This document shows positions 7,255-16,264 of a stretch of DNA of 44,458 bases, one piece after another. Position 1 is the first letter of the stretch. Each line of letters opens with the position of its first letter. The translations under genes and the position numbers were made by a program. Below the pieces are notes generated by a model. The model ran no database searches. It was not told where the DNA came from and saw nothing but the letters and a program-made list of their open reading frames with translations. The stretch is from assembly GCF_000738085.1 (NCBI RefSeq), contig NZ_JPRS01000068.1, positions 1 to 44,458 of the forward strand. Direction: 5' to 3'. The stretch is from Cryobacterium sp. MLB-32. Its GTDB lineage: Bacteria; Actinomycetota; Actinomycetes; Actinomycetales; Microbacteriaceae.

Positions 7255-8403
7255 CTAGCCGGCATTGAAGACGTCGGCGCCGAAACGCACCAGGCCGGGA
7301 GCGCCGGCGAAGCCGAGGTAGGGGAGCCCGAACGTGTCCTCGATGCTCGCGAGCAGGCTGTAGTGGTTGTAGGGCGTGTTGGAGGTAGTGCCGGCCGCGA
7401 TGAACGGCGACAGCACCAGGGCGCCCACCCGGCCCCCGCCGAGACCGTCGATGCCGGGCAGTGAGGCGTTCGGGCCCTGCGGCACACCGCAGCACGCGCT
7501 CGAGTCGGACTCGGGGCTGTCGCTCTCGTCGAACGTGATCACGAGCATTCCGTCTTGGCGGAAGGCCGGCGACGACGTGATCACGGGAACCCACTGCTTC
7601 AGCCACTCGTCGGCGCCGGCCAGCCCGCCGGGCTGACCGTCGACGCAGGGCGCATCGTGCCCGTCATGGCAGAGGTTCGGGGTGATCATCGACAGGTTCG
7701 GGGTGCTGGAGACGGCACCGAGGTCGCTCGTGAGCGTGTGCAGGTCGACCACGTTCCGGGCGCAGTCCGCCGAGTCGGTGATCCCGGCGAAGTACACGAA
7801 CGGGTTGTGCTTCACGGCGTACTGGTCGCCGACCCGGGCCCGCTGGGTGTCATCGACGGCGTCGGGCAGCGGATGCCGACATGGCGTACCCATGTCTTCC
7901 AGGTAGCCCTTCCAAGTGAGGCCGGCGTCGGTGAGCTGCCCGGCCACCGTGGGCACGCTCGACGAGTAGACGCAGCCCTCCCCCACGGCCTGGCCCTGTC
8001 CCGCCATTCCGGTTTGCTCGAATGCGGTGAACCGGGGGCAGTCCGCCTGGGTCTGCCGGTTGGGGCCCTGGCCGGAGATCTGCGCGATGTAGTTGGGGAG
8101 CGAGTGATGGGCGACGCCGAAGTACTGGGTGAGCAGCACACCCTGGTCGCGCAGCGTGCCGGACAGATACGGCGCGGGCGAGTCGGCGCCCCAGGTGTTG
8201 TCGTAGCCCTTGTTCTCGAGGTTGATCACGAACACGTGCCGCGCACCGGAGTCGAAGGGCACGGCCGCGTCCGGCGACACCGGCGCCAGCATGGGAGCTC
8301 CCGTCACGTTCCAGAGGCCGGTGCCCACGATCACGACCACCGCCACCGCCGCGACGCCGACAAGCCACCGACGCCAGCGGGGCACGGTGGGCGTGGCAGT
8401 CAT
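7255..8403 (-). CDS. Secreted or membrane-anchored phosphoesterase (phospholipase C/acid phosphatase family)
   Basis: 382 aa from ATG 8403. An N-terminal helix (residues about 11-33, WLVGVAAVAVVVIVGTGLW) directs it to or across the membrane. The rest is an alkaline-phosphatase-fold phosphoesterase (PF04185-like): the first metal-site motif VFVINLENKGYDNTWG, the HHSLPNYIAQISGQ segment, and the later VITFDESDS aspartate motif followed by RVGALVLSPF and the histidine in NHYSLLASIEDTFGLP. Substrate is unknown; relatives hydrolyse phosphomonoesters or phospholipids and are often induced by phosphate starvation. It is monocistronic, divergent from the universal stress protein gene, with a 205-bp spacer in which I see no clear operator. 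Confidence 0.85.
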   Translation of the reverse strand: MTATPTVPRWRRWLVGVAAVAVVVIVGTGLWNVTGAPMLAPVSPDAAVPFDSGARHVFVINLENKGYDNTWGADSPAPYLSGTLRDQGVLLTQYFGVAHHSLPNYIAQISGQGPNRQTQADCPRFTAFEQTGMAGQGQAVGEGCVYSSSVPTVAGQLTDAGLTWKGYLEDMGTPCRHPLPDAVDDTQRARVGDQYAVKHNPFVYFAGITDSADCARNVVDLHTLTSDLGAVSSTPNLSMITPNLCHDGHDAPCVDGQPGGLAGADEWLKQWVPVITSSPAFRQDGMLVITFDESDSPESDSSACCGVPQGPNASLPGIDGLGGGRVGALVLSPFIAAGTTSNTPYNHYSLLASIEDTFGLPYLGFAGAPGLVRFGADVFNAG

Positions 8404-8608
8404 GAGAACATCATGCGCCAGCCGGCGCCATTTGTCGCCGTTCGCCACGACCCCGGGTGAGCGACGGCCGGACGCCGACGCGACGTTTGGCGGGCCCAGG
8501 CGCCGCACGCGAACCGAACGCCTCGGCCCGTCACCCGTTCGACGGGGCGCGCAGGCACCACAATGGTAGTGAGACAACGAAGCCCCACTACCCACGAGGA
8601 GAATGACG

Positions 8609-9103
8609 ATGAACACCGAAGGCACTCTCGGCAGCACCGACCCGACGGCCGTTCCCGCCGCCGTTCCCGAGGGTAGTATCGTCGTCGGGCACGACGGGTC
8701 AGACTGCTCTGACCGGGCCCTCACCGAGGCGCTCGAACTCGCGCTCCAGCTGCACACACCCGTCGTTGTCGTGCGCACCTGGACCATCGACACCGCCCCG
8801 CGGCCCGCCAATTGGGAGTTCGGCTACGTCTCGTCATTCGCCGAATACGCCGCCTCCGTGGAAGACAGCCTGCGCACAGATGTCGCTCCGATCGCGACCC
8901 GCTTTACCGCCGTCTCCCTCGGCTACCGCGTGGTGCACTCGGGCGCGGCGAAGGGCCTGATCGAGATCTCTCGTCCGGCACGGATGCTCGTGGTCGGCTC
9001 CCGCGGTCACGGCGGCTTCACCGGCATGCTGCTCGGCTCCGTCAGCGACCAGTGTGTGCGCCACTCGACGTGCCCCGTACTGGTGGTTCGACCGCGCACA
9101 TAG
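8609..9103 (+). CDS. Universal stress protein, UspA family
   Basis: Single-domain Usp of 164 aa. The start at 8609 is preferred over the ATG at 8603 because GAGGAG (8596-8601) is 7 nt from 8609 but too close to 8603. The fold begins with IVVGHDGSDCSDRALTEAL, and the ATP-binding signature G-2X-G-9X-G-S/T is present in GSRGHGGFTGMLLGSVS, followed by CVRHSTCPVLVVR. It therefore belongs to the nucleotide-binding class. These proteins bind ATP and act in dormancy, hypoxia or starvation survival; the specific role here cannot be deduced. It is monocistronic. Confidence 0.92.
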   Translation: MNTEGTLGSTDPTAVPAAVPEGSIVVGHDGSDCSDRALTEALELALQLHTPVVVVRTWTIDTAPRPANWEFGYVSSFAEYAASVEDSLRTDVAPIATRFTAVSLGYRVVHSGAAKGLIEISRPARMLVVGSRGHGGFTGMLLGSVSDQCVRHSTCPVLVVRPRT

Positions 9104-9143
9104 CGCACGAATAACGCTTCTCGAGGGGCGACGGAAGAGGGCT

Positions 9144-9172
9144 GGATCGAGCCTATCGAAATCGAGACCCCG
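9144..9172 (+). repeat. Dispersed GGATCGAG...TCGAGAC repeat, copy 1
   Basis: GGATCGAGCCTATCGAAATC followed by GAGACCCCG. Related copies occur near 16120, 16186 and 44194, always between genes. The motif is itself partly palindromic (TCGA-rich) and is probably a dispersed intergenic repeat of this lineage. Confidence 0.55.
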
Positions 9173-9217
9173 CACCCGCGGCTGCGCTCCGGGCTTCTCA
9201 GATCAGCCTGGTTCGGA

Positions 9218-10132
9218 TCAACCCTTTTCGGCCCCCTCGGTGGTGTTGGTGAGGCGTTTCTGGAACACGAAGAACATGATGGCGATCGGGATTGTCATCA
9301 GCACCGCGGCAGCCATCTTGAGCGGGAATTCGTTGCCCGAACCGAGCTGACCGGAGAACAGCGATGCGATGCCGGTGGTGAGGGTGTTCGTCTCCGGGCT
9401 CTGTCGGGACACGATGAAGTGGCCGAACTCATTCCACGACCCCTGGAAACTGAGGATGAACAGGGTGACCAAGGCAGGACGGGCCATCGGCAGCACAATG
9501 GTCCAGAAGGTGCGGAACACGCCGGCGCCGTCGAGTCGTGCCGCCTCTTCGACCCCGGCCGGGATCGATTCGAAGAACTGCTTCATGATGAAGATGCCGG
9601 CGGCGTCAACCAGCAACGGCACGATCATGCCGGCATAACTGTCGTACATGCCGAACTGCCTCAGAATCAGGAAGCGCGGGATCAACAACACCACTCCCGG
9701 CACGGCCATCACGGCGATCAGGGAGGCGAAGATCACCCCGCGGCCGCGGAACCGCAGTCGGCTCAGCGCATACCCGGCGAGGGAGTCGAAGAAGACCCTG
9801 CCGAAGGTGATCGTGATGGTGACGAAGACGGTGTTCATCGCCCACAGCGGCAACGGGACGTCCGTGAACAACCGCTCGAAAGACGCAAAAGACCAGACCT
9901 GCGGGATCAATCGGAGCGGGTCGTTGGTGGCCTCGTCATCGGTCTTGAAGGCCGACGAGAGGGTTATCAGGAACGGATAGATGTACACCAGGGCCAACAC
10001 GCTCAGCATCACGTAGGTGGTGCCGGCTCCGGCGCGTACCCGCCAGCTGACGGATCTCTTGCGCCGCGGCGGCGCCGGCGTCGTCTCCGGGGCCGTTAGG
10101 GCTGGGGCCTGGGGCACGGTCACGGCGGTCAT
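9218..10132 (-). CDS. Carbohydrate ABC transporter permease, MalG type
   Basis: Inner-membrane permease of 304 aa, second permease of a CUT1 sugar importer. Membrane helices start at about residue 33 (TTYVMLSVLALVYIYPFLITL). The EAA loop that docks the ATPase is visible as EEAARLDGAGVFRTFWTIVLPMARP. The ATG overlaps the stop of the MalF-type gene by 4 nt. It is last in the lacI-SBP-malF-malG order. There is no ATPase gene in the cluster, so the importer must borrow a shared MsiK-like ATPase, as is common in actinobacteria (family knowledge, not seen here). Confidence 0.92.
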   Translation of the reverse strand: MTAVTVPQAPALTAPETTPAPPRRKRSVSWRVRAGAGTTYVMLSVLALVYIYPFLITLSSAFKTDDEATNDPLRLIPQVWSFASFERLFTDVPLPLWAMNTVFVTITITFGRVFFDSLAGYALSRLRFRGRGVIFASLIAVMAVPGVVLLIPRFLILRQFGMYDSYAGMIVPLLVDAAGIFIMKQFFESIPAGVEEAARLDGAGVFRTFWTIVLPMARPALVTLFILSFQGSWNEFGHFIVSRQSPETNTLTTGIASLFSGQLGSGNEFPLKMAAAVLMTIPIAIMFFVFQKRLTNTTEGAEKG

Positions 10133-11385
10133 GCGCCTTCTCCTGACTGATTCGAGGGGGAACGTCCGCTGGACGATGCCCGGACCGAAGCGGATGCCCC
10201 GGTGGTCGATGCGCGGTCGCGATCGGCTGCGATCGCACGGGCGAGCGCCCGGCTGGGCTTGCCGCGGTCCTTCCTATCCCGCAACACGACGCGCTGCAGC
10301 ACGGTCAGCAGGATGATGATGGCGAAGAGGATGAACGAGATCGCGGCACCCTGTCCCCAGTTCAGCTGTTTGAACGAGGAGTCGTAGGCCAGGTACGCGG
10401 GTGTCAGCAATGTCTTGCCGGGTTTACCCCCGCCCGTCAGGTAGATCTGGTCGAAGACCTGCCACGTTCCGATCAACCCGAGCGTGAGCACGGTGAAGAG
10501 GGTGGGTTTGAGCATTGGCAGGGTGACCGAGAAGAACTTTCGGAATGCGCCGGCACCGTCCATCAGCGCGGCCTCATCGACCTCGGCGCCGATGGCCTGC
10601 ATCGCCGCGATGAACAGCAGCATGAAGGTGCCGGAGGTGGTGAACACGGCGAGCAGGATGATCGCGCACATCGCGACGCTCGGACCGCTCAGCCAGTCCC
10701 ACCAGGTGACCCCCAGAGGCCCGCCGGCGGTGAGTCCCTCGGGGGCGGTGATGCCGACGCTGCCCAGGATGAGGTGCAGCACTCCGCGCGGGTCGGCGAA
10801 CCAGACCGGGCCGCTGCCCCCGAACAGGCCGATGATCTTGTTCACGGCTCCCGTGGCCCCGAACAGGAACAGCCAGATCGCGGTGATGGCGATGGAGCTG
10901 GTGACGGACGGAAAGTAGAAGGCCGTGCGGAAGAAGCCCCGACCGCGCAGGATGCGCCGGTTCACCTGCACCGCGAGGAAGAGGGCCAGCGACGTCTGCA
11001 GCGGAACCACCAACAGCACGTAGTAAAGGTTGTTGCGGATCGAGGTGCCGAAATCTTTCTGGGCGAGTCCGGGGTCGATCAGGACGGCATCGAAGTTCTT
11101 CGTCCCGACGAAATTGACCTGTGGGTTCAGCGGAGACCCCAGCCCGCTCCAGTCGCTCACGCTCACCCAGATGTCCAGCAGAACAGGAACGACCAGGAAG
11201 ACGCCGATGATGATGATCGGCGGGGAAATGAACAGCCAGCCGTACTTCGCCTCACCGCGGTGCAGGCTGCGACGTCGCGGAGTCGGCCGAGGCCTGTTAC
11301 CGAGACGATTCGGGGCGGCCCCTGCCCGCACGGATGCCGTGCTGGTAGCCGCTACTGGAATGATGCCGCCCCGAATCGTGCCCAT
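10129..11385 (-). CDS. Carbohydrate ABC transporter permease, MalF type
   Basis: Permease of up to 418 aa from ATG 11385. The first 45 residues are Arg/Pro-rich and unlike the family; no RBS precedes the ATG, so a later start is possible. First membrane helix at about WLFISPPIIIIGVFLVVPVLL. The EAA motif EVDEAALMDGAGAFRKFFSVTLPMLKP is intact. An insertion of about 40 residues between helices (GLFGGSGPVWFADPRGVLHLIL onward) is somewhat long for the family. It lies 10 bp after the binding-protein gene and overlaps malG by 4 nt. Together they form the channel of an oligosaccharide importer. Confidence 0.92.
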   Translation of the reverse strand: MGTIRGGIIPVAATSTASVRAGAAPNRLGNRPRPTPRRRSLHRGEAKYGWLFISPPIIIIGVFLVVPVLLDIWVSVSDWSGLGSPLNPQVNFVGTKNFDAVLIDPGLAQKDFGTSIRNNLYYVLLVVPLQTSLALFLAVQVNRRILRGRGFFRTAFYFPSVTSSIAITAIWLFLFGATGAVNKIIGLFGGSGPVWFADPRGVLHLILGSVGITAPEGLTAGGPLGVTWWDWLSGPSVAMCAIILLAVFTTSGTFMLLFIAAMQAIGAEVDEAALMDGAGAFRKFFSVTLPMLKPTLFTVLTLGLIGTWQVFDQIYLTGGGKPGKTLLTPAYLAYDSSFKQLNWGQGAAISFILFAIIILLTVLQRVVLRDRKDRGKPSRALARAIAADRDRASTTGASASVRASSSGRSPSNQSGEGA

Positions 11386-11395
11386 GATGTACCGC

Positions 11396-12646
11396 TTACT
11401 TGTTCGCCGCGTCGAGGGCGGCCTGGAGGTTCGTTTGCAGGGTGCTCAGGATCGCCTGAGGGTCGCCTGTGCTCAGACCCTGCAACTGGGAGTTGAAGTC
11501 GCTGATCACCGTGGATGCCCCGGCGAATGCGACCGGACTGACCGCGTAATCGTTGCTCGTGACAAACGATTCATTCTGCGGGTAGGTCGTGGAGTAGACC
11601 TTGGCGGCCGATTCCGTCGACGGGATGACCCCGAACGCGTCGGCGAACTTCAGCTGCTGTTCGTCGGAGGTGAGGAACTTCACCAGGTCTTCGGCGGCGG
11701 CCGTGGTCGTGGACTGGGCAGGGATCCCCCAGCAGTTGCTGAAGGTGAAGGTCGACTGTCCACCGGGACCGGCGGGGAGTTCAACGGCCTTGTACTTCAG
11801 GTCCGGGTAGTCCGTCTTAAGCCCGCTGATCCAGGGACCCTCGATGACCATCGCGGCCTTGCCCTTGCCGAGAGCCTCGCCGCTCCAGCCGGAGTCGAGG
11901 TCGGCCGGGAACTTGAGCACGCCATCCGTGAGGAGTTTCTTCACCTCGGTGAGGCCGGCGAGGTTCTCGGCGGAGTCGGCCGTGACCTTCTTGCCGTCCT
12001 CGGACAGCATCGATCCGCCGCCCTGGTTCATGAACGTGCCGATCCGGCCATATTCGGCTCCGAAGGACAACCCGGCAGTGTCGGCCGTAGTGAGCTTCGT
12101 CGCGACGGTCTCGAGTCCGGCCCAGTCGGTGGGGATGTCGGCGTCAGTGAGCCCGGCCGCGGTCCACTTCTCGGTGTTGATGATCAGGCCGAGGGTGGAG
12201 AAGTCCTTGGGCTCGCAGTAGAAGGTGTCGTTGTAGCTGAACGCGCTCGCGAGGGCCGGATAGAAGGCATCCTTGTTGGCGGCCTTGTCCGCATAGGGTT
12301 CCAGGTACTGCTTGCTCGCGTAGGTCTGGAACTGGTCCCAGCCCATGTAGAACACGTCGGGCGGGTTGCCACCGGCGAAACCCTGGCCCAACTGCTGTGT
12401 CAGGTCGTTCGCGGCGACGACCTTGACGGTGGCCTTGTTGGCGGCGCCCCAGCTATTGGCCGCTTCGGTCACGGCCTTCGTCTCGGCAGCGCCACTCGAG
12501 CCGATCAGAACCGTGAGATTCTGCCCGGCGATGTCGCCGGCAGCCCCCGCGCTGTCACTGCCACCGGATGCGCAGCCTGCGAGGCCAGCCACCAATCCGC
12601 CCGCCACCAGAACAGCACCCCAGCGTGCTCCTCGTCGTAATGTCAT
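11396..12646 (-). CDS. Carbohydrate ABC transporter substrate-binding lipoprotein
   Basis: 416-aa type 1 solute-binding protein (SBP_bac_1). A lipoprotein signal ends with lipobox LAGC at residues 22-25, followed by a Ser/Gly linker. The body contains LTVLIGSSGAAETKAV, a PPDVFYMGWDQFQTYASKQYL segment, and AAMVIEGPWISGLK, the usual ligand-cleft segment of maltose/oligosaccharide-type proteins. It sits 56 bp after lacI and just before the two permeases, so all four are probably one transcript. The neighbouring debranching-type enzyme suggests alpha-glucan oligosaccharides as substrate; this is inference. Confidence 0.92.
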   Translation of the reverse strand: MTLRRGARWGAVLVAGGLVAGLAGCASGGSDSAGAAGDIAGQNLTVLIGSSGAAETKAVTEAANSWGAANKATVKVVAANDLTQQLGQGFAGGNPPDVFYMGWDQFQTYASKQYLEPYADKAANKDAFYPALASAFSYNDTFYCEPKDFSTLGLIINTEKWTAAGLTDADIPTDWAGLETVATKLTTADTAGLSFGAEYGRIGTFMNQGGGSMLSEDGKKVTADSAENLAGLTEVKKLLTDGVLKFPADLDSGWSGEALGKGKAAMVIEGPWISGLKTDYPDLKYKAVELPAGPGGQSTFTFSNCWGIPAQSTTTAAAEDLVKFLTSDEQQLKFADAFGVIPSTESAAKVYSTTYPQNESFVTSNDYAVSPVAFAGASTVISDFNSQLQGLSTGDPQAILSTLQTNLQAALDAANK

Positions 12647-12702
12647 TGTGTTTCCTTCCCATTCTTGTGATTGCCGACCGCGCTCTTGTTCGCGGCGGAG
12701 GT

Positions 12703-13767
12703 CTATTCCGCGTCGGGGGCCAGTAACCGAAGCGGCTGCCGGATGACGAGGTGAGGGGTGATGAGGCAGTGCCGGATGTCTCCGGCTGCGCCGTCACGGT
12801 GGATGAGGTCTCCGCCGGTCTCGCCGAGCAGCAATTCAAGGGCACCGGCGGCCACTTCGCCCAGCGATTGGTCGACGCTGGACAGGCCGATGGCCTGGCC
12901 GACGGGTGAGTTGTCGAAACCGATGATCGGCAGGTCATTCCTGCCGATGGAGGCAGCGGCGATCATGGCGCCGAGGGCGAGGGTGTCGCTCGCGCAAACC
13001 AGGCCGTCGATGCGCGCGTCGCCCTCCAGGAGGGCCACGACGGCGTCCCTGGCATCCTCAAGCCGATCCTCGATGCTCACGTTGAGGGCGGTCAGATCTC
13101 CCTCGCCCAGATCCAAGCGTTCCTGGATGGCTTCCTGCCAACCGCGGCGGCGATCGTCGCCAGTGCCGGAGGGGCTCGGCCAGCCGATGAAGCCGATCCG
13201 GGAGGAGCCTCTGTCGATCAGGTTGATGGTCGCCTCGCGCATGCCCGAAAACCCATCCACGTCCACCCAAAGATGCGCGGGATTGTTCATATCGTTCGCG
13301 CCCCAGGGCCGGCCGAAGGTGACGAACGGAACGTTGTTCTGCACCAGCCACTCGGTGCGCGGGTCGCCGTGGAACGTGGCGGTGAGCACGAAGGCATCCA
13401 CGTCTGCGCCGGCGCGCAGCTTACGAATCTGCTCGATCTCGGCAACCGGGTCGGCGGCGGTGAAGAGCAGGATCCGGATGCCACGGGCATCCGCCTGCTC
13501 GGTCAGGGCATGCAGGAAACGGTCGAGCAGCGCGCCGGAGATGCCGTTGGTCATCGGGTCGAGCCGGATGGCGATCGTAGAGGACTTGCGCATCCGCAGC
13601 CGGCGGGCCGAGGCGTGCGGCCGGTAGTCCAGCTTGCGAATGGCGGTCTCGACGCGCTTTCGGGTGGCTGGCTTGACGATCGCCGGGGTGTTCAACACGT
13701 TGGACACGGTCTGCCGCGACACCTGTGCCGCACGAGCGACGTCTTCGATCGTCGGTAACCGGTCCAC
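12703..13767 (-). CDS. LacI-family transcriptional regulator
   Basis: 354 aa, GTG start with AAGGAGG 4 nt upstream. The N-terminal helix-turn-helix and hinge are complete (TIEDVARAAQVSRQTVSNVLN, then RKLDYRPHASARRLRMRKS). The periplasmic-binding-like effector domain follows, with INLIDRGSSRIGFIGWP and LVCASDTLALGAM in the expected places. It is first in the importer operon and divergent from the glucosidase gene. Two tandem palindromes in the shared promoter are its likely operators, so it probably represses both transcripts, including its own, until sugar is present. Confidence 0.93.
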   Translation of the reverse strand: MDRLPTIEDVARAAQVSRQTVSNVLNTPAIVKPATRKRVETAIRKLDYRPHASARRLRMRKSSTIAIRLDPMTNGISGALLDRFLHALTEQADARGIRILLFTAADPVAEIEQIRKLRAGADVDAFVLTATFHGDPRTEWLVQNNVPFVTFGRPWGANDMNNPAHLWVDVDGFSGMREATINLIDRGSSRIGFIGWPSPSGTGDDRRRGWQEAIQERLDLGEGDLTALNVSIEDRLEDARDAVVALLEGDARIDGLVCASDTLALGAMIAAASIGRNDLPIIGFDNSPVGQAIGLSSVDQSLGEVAAGALELLLGETGGDLIHRDGAAGDIRHCLITPHLVIRQPLRLLAPDAE

Positions 13768-13792
13768 GGTGCCTCCTTGCCGTTAGTGGTGA

Positions 13793-13822
13793 TTTGATCG
13801 TTCAAAAATTTGATCGTTCAAA
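13793..13822. promoter_or_regulatory. Tandem LacI-type operators
   Basis: TTTGATCGTTCAAA occurs twice, at 13793-13806 and 13809-13822, 16 bp apart start to start. Each is a TTTGA-TCGT-TCAAA palindrome with a central CG, typical of LacI-family sites. They lie 26 bp upstream of lacI and about 114 bp upstream of the glucosidase start. Confidence 0.75.
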
Positions 13823-13935
13823 TGCTAGGTGTTACGTTACCTGAATACGCGAATCTGTCAACAACACATCGCACAGCGGGCCTCGAATGCAGCACTGCAG
13901 GGCTCACCGAATCAATGAGGAGTCGTGAATCACGC

Positions 13936-16011
13936 ATGTCCGAGACGCCGAAGCACCCCCATCAGCCCCTGCTGCACGATGAGCTGGTAGCGCTGTCCGC
14001 ACCGACCCAGGTTTGGTCGGCCCCCGATGGTTCGATGGGTGGCCGCCCCCTCCACGGCATCTACCACTCCGACACCCGCATCGTGGGCGCCCTCACCCTG
14101 CTCGTCGGCAGCCAGATCCCCGAGAGCATCTCACACAGCATGACGGATGCCGCCACCCTTAGCTTCGTCTCCCTGCTGCGCCACCTCGACGGTCGCGGTG
14201 CAGATCCCCGCGTGCTGCTCACCCGGGTGCGCCAGGTTCGTGACGGCCGGGTAACCGAGACCCTCGAGCTCAGCTCTGCGATCAACGATCCGATCGAGAC
14301 GACGGTGACCGTCGAACTCACCCCGTCGTTCGACATCATCCATGACGTCAAGGGCGGAGTGTCCACACCCGGCGTCGTGATCGATTCGGTACTGGACGAC
14401 GCCGGAGTGCGCTACACCTCGGGGTCGATCACGGCCTCGTTCAGCTCGGCAGATGCCGACCTCGCGGTCGACGCCGACGGGCTAACGACCGCCAGCTGGA
14501 ATGTGCTGATCCCGGCCCACGGCAGCGTCAGCGTGAGTTGGGAACTGGTCATCGTCGACCCGTCCGCCGTCGTGCGCGGTGCCCGCGGCGAATCCGACTG
14601 GGCCGGCGTCACCGCCACGGCCGACGACTCCCGGCTCGGCGCCTGGGTCGACACCGCCCTCAAGGACCTCGCCGGGTTGCGCATGGTCACCCGCGAGCAG
14701 CCCAACGACGTGTTCCTTGCCGCCGGGGCGCCGTGGTTCTTCACCCTGTTCGGCCGGGATTCGATCTGGGCCGCCCGAATGCTGCTGCCGCTCGGCACCG
14801 GCCTCGCCGGGTCAACCCTGCGCGTTCTCGCCGCGTTACAGGGCACCGAAACGGTGGCCGCGACCGCCGAGCAGCCGGGCAAGATCATGCACGAGCTGCG
14901 CCCGGGCACCCTTAATATGCCGGGCGAGGAGACGTCCCTGCCGCCGCTCTACTACGGCACCGTCGATGCGACGGCGCTCTGGATCAACCTGCTGCACGAC
15001 GCCTGGAAGTGGGGCATGCCTGACGCCGAGGTCGAGGAACTACTGCCCAACCTCGAGAGCGCCCTGGTCTGGATGCGCTCATACGGGGACAGTGACGGCG
15101 ACGGCTTCCTGGAATACGTCGACTCGACCGGGCACGGCCTGGCCAATCAAGGGTGGAAGGACTCCGGCGATTCCATCCAATGGCGCGACGGACGCCTCGC
15201 CGAAGGGCCGATCGCGCTCTGCGAGGTACAGGCCTATGCTTACGAGGCTGCCCTCGGGGGCGCCGCACTGCTCGAGCACTTCGGCCGTGCCGGCGGCGCG
15301 GACTGGCGCGAGTGGGCTGCCACGCTGAAGACCCGGTTCAACGAGGAATTCTGGATCGAATCCCCTGACGGCGCCTACCCGGCCGTCGCCCTTGACGCAC
15401 GCAAGCTGAAGGTCGATACGGTGACCAGTAACATCGGCCACCTGCTCGGCACGGGCATCCTCGATGAGGAAGGCTCGCGCCTGGTCGCCAGACGCCTGGT
15501 CTCCCCCGAGCTGAGTTCCGGCTACGGCCTTCGCACCATGTCAAGCGACTCCGCCGGCTACTGGCCGCTCAGCTACCACGGCGGCTCGGTCTGGACCCAC
15601 GACACCGCGATCGCCATTGCCGGCCTGGGCCGGGCCGGTTTCGCTGCGGAGGCAGCGACCCTGATCGAGGGGCTGCTGCGCGCCGCGGAGGGCTTTGACT
15701 ACCGCATGCCCGAGCTTCATTCCGGTCACTCGACCACGGAGTCAGCGGCACCGATCCCGTACCCCGCGGCATGCCGCCCGCAGGCCTGGTCCGCGGCGTC
15801 CGCCATCGCTGTTCTTGGCACGGTCCTGGGCCTCGAACCTGACGCTCGTGCCGATGAGCTCCGGCTCGCGCCCCTGCCGGTCGCCGGGGCTCTCACGGTG
15901 CGCGGTCTCGTCTTCGGTGGCCGCAGCTTCGATGTGGCAACGGACGCTGCCGGCACGGTACGCCGCAACACGCTGCTCGCGGCGCCATCCGTGGTCCCCG
16001 TCCTGGACTAG
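13936..16011 (+). CDS. Amylo-alpha-1,6-glucosidase / glycogen-debranching family enzyme
   Basis: 691 aa from ATG 13936 (MSETPKHPHQPLL); AGGAG at 13918-13922 is 13 nt away, a little far, and an in-frame ATG at 13915 is the alternative. The N-terminal about 210 residues form a beta-rich debranching-enzyme N-domain (starting near GSMGGRPLHGIYHSDTRIV). The C-terminal part is an (alpha/alpha)6 barrel with the GDE-type motifs APWFFTLFGRDSIWAAR, PGKIMHELRPG, GLANQGWKDSGDSIQWRDG and YWPLSYHGGSVWTHDTAIA; the aspartates in GRDS and WKDSGD are the expected acid/base region. No signal peptide, so it acts inside the cell on imported oligosaccharides. Divergent from, and probably co-regulated with, the lacI-ABC operon. 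Confidence 0.88.
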   Translation: MSETPKHPHQPLLHDELVALSAPTQVWSAPDGSMGGRPLHGIYHSDTRIVGALTLLVGSQIPESISHSMTDAATLSFVSLLRHLDGRGADPRVLLTRVRQVRDGRVTETLELSSAINDPIETTVTVELTPSFDIIHDVKGGVSTPGVVIDSVLDDAGVRYTSGSITASFSSADADLAVDADGLTTASWNVLIPAHGSVSVSWELVIVDPSAVVRGARGESDWAGVTATADDSRLGAWVDTALKDLAGLRMVTREQPNDVFLAAGAPWFFTLFGRDSIWAARMLLPLGTGLAGSTLRVLAALQGTETVAATAEQPGKIMHELRPGTLNMPGEETSLPPLYYGTVDATALWINLLHDAWKWGMPDAEVEELLPNLESALVWMRSYGDSDGDGFLEYVDSTGHGLANQGWKDSGDSIQWRDGRLAEGPIALCEVQAYAYEAALGGAALLEHFGRAGGADWREWAATLKTRFNEEFWIESPDGAYPAVALDARKLKVDTVTSNIGHLLGTGILDEEGSRLVARRLVSPELSSGYGLRTMSSDSAGYWPLSYHGGSVWTHDTAIAIAGLGRAGFAAEAATLIEGLLRAAEGFDYRMPELHSGHSTTESAAPIPYPAACRPQAWSAASAIAVLGTVLGLEPDARADELRLAPLPVAGALTVRGLVFGGRSFDVATDAAGTVRRNTLLAAPSVVPVLD

Positions 16012-16119
16012 CTCAGGGACAGCGGGCGGCACCGCGGCTCAGCCGCGGATCTCCGCCGGTCGAGACGCGACCGGCGGGCCGAGCGCACACCGAGCTGAAG
16101 CCCGAAGAACACCTCACCA

Positions 16120-16145
16120 GGCCTCGATCTCGACAGGCTCGATCC
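16120..16145 (-). repeat. Dispersed GGATCGAG...TCGAG repeat, copy 2
   Basis: On the minus strand this reads GGATCGAGCCTGTCGAGATC followed by GAGGCC, close to copy 1 near 9144. Confidence 0.5.
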
Positions 16146-16162
16146 AAGTGCTTGTACCTAGC

Positions 16163-16197
16163 GCCTCGACCAGCGGACCCCTCCCGCTGGTCGAGGC
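16163..16197. repeat. 14-bp perfect hairpin
   Basis: GCCTCGACCAGCGG (16163-16176), loop ACCCCTC, then the exact complement CCGCTGGTCGAGGC (16184-16197). It lies between the convergent 3' ends of the glucosidase and the ABC ATPase genes and could end transcription from either side, although there is no T-tract. It is flanked by dispersed-repeat copies 2 and 3. Confidence 0.6.
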
Positions 16198-16224
16198 TCG
16201 ACGAAGGAGAGATCGAGACCCCGC
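16186..16224 (+). repeat. Dispersed GAGATCGAGACCCCGC repeat, copy 3
   Basis: Shares GATCGAGACCCCGC with copy 1 near 9144. The first half is the right arm of the 16163-16197 hairpin. The rest of the 16012-16264 spacer shows nothing else. Confidence 0.5.
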
Positions 16225-16264
16225 AGGCCGACCCTCAGACGCGCCCGACCGCCGGTTTCATCGG

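Noticed and set aside
11030-12640. 536-aa open frame on the plus strand
   Set aside because: Antisense to the MalF-type and sugar-binding lipoprotein genes, which have clear motifs; typical shadow frame of high-GC DNA.
16163-16224. Insertion sequence at the compound palindrome
   Set aside because: No transposase frame and no target-site duplication could be seen; treated as an intergenic repeat.
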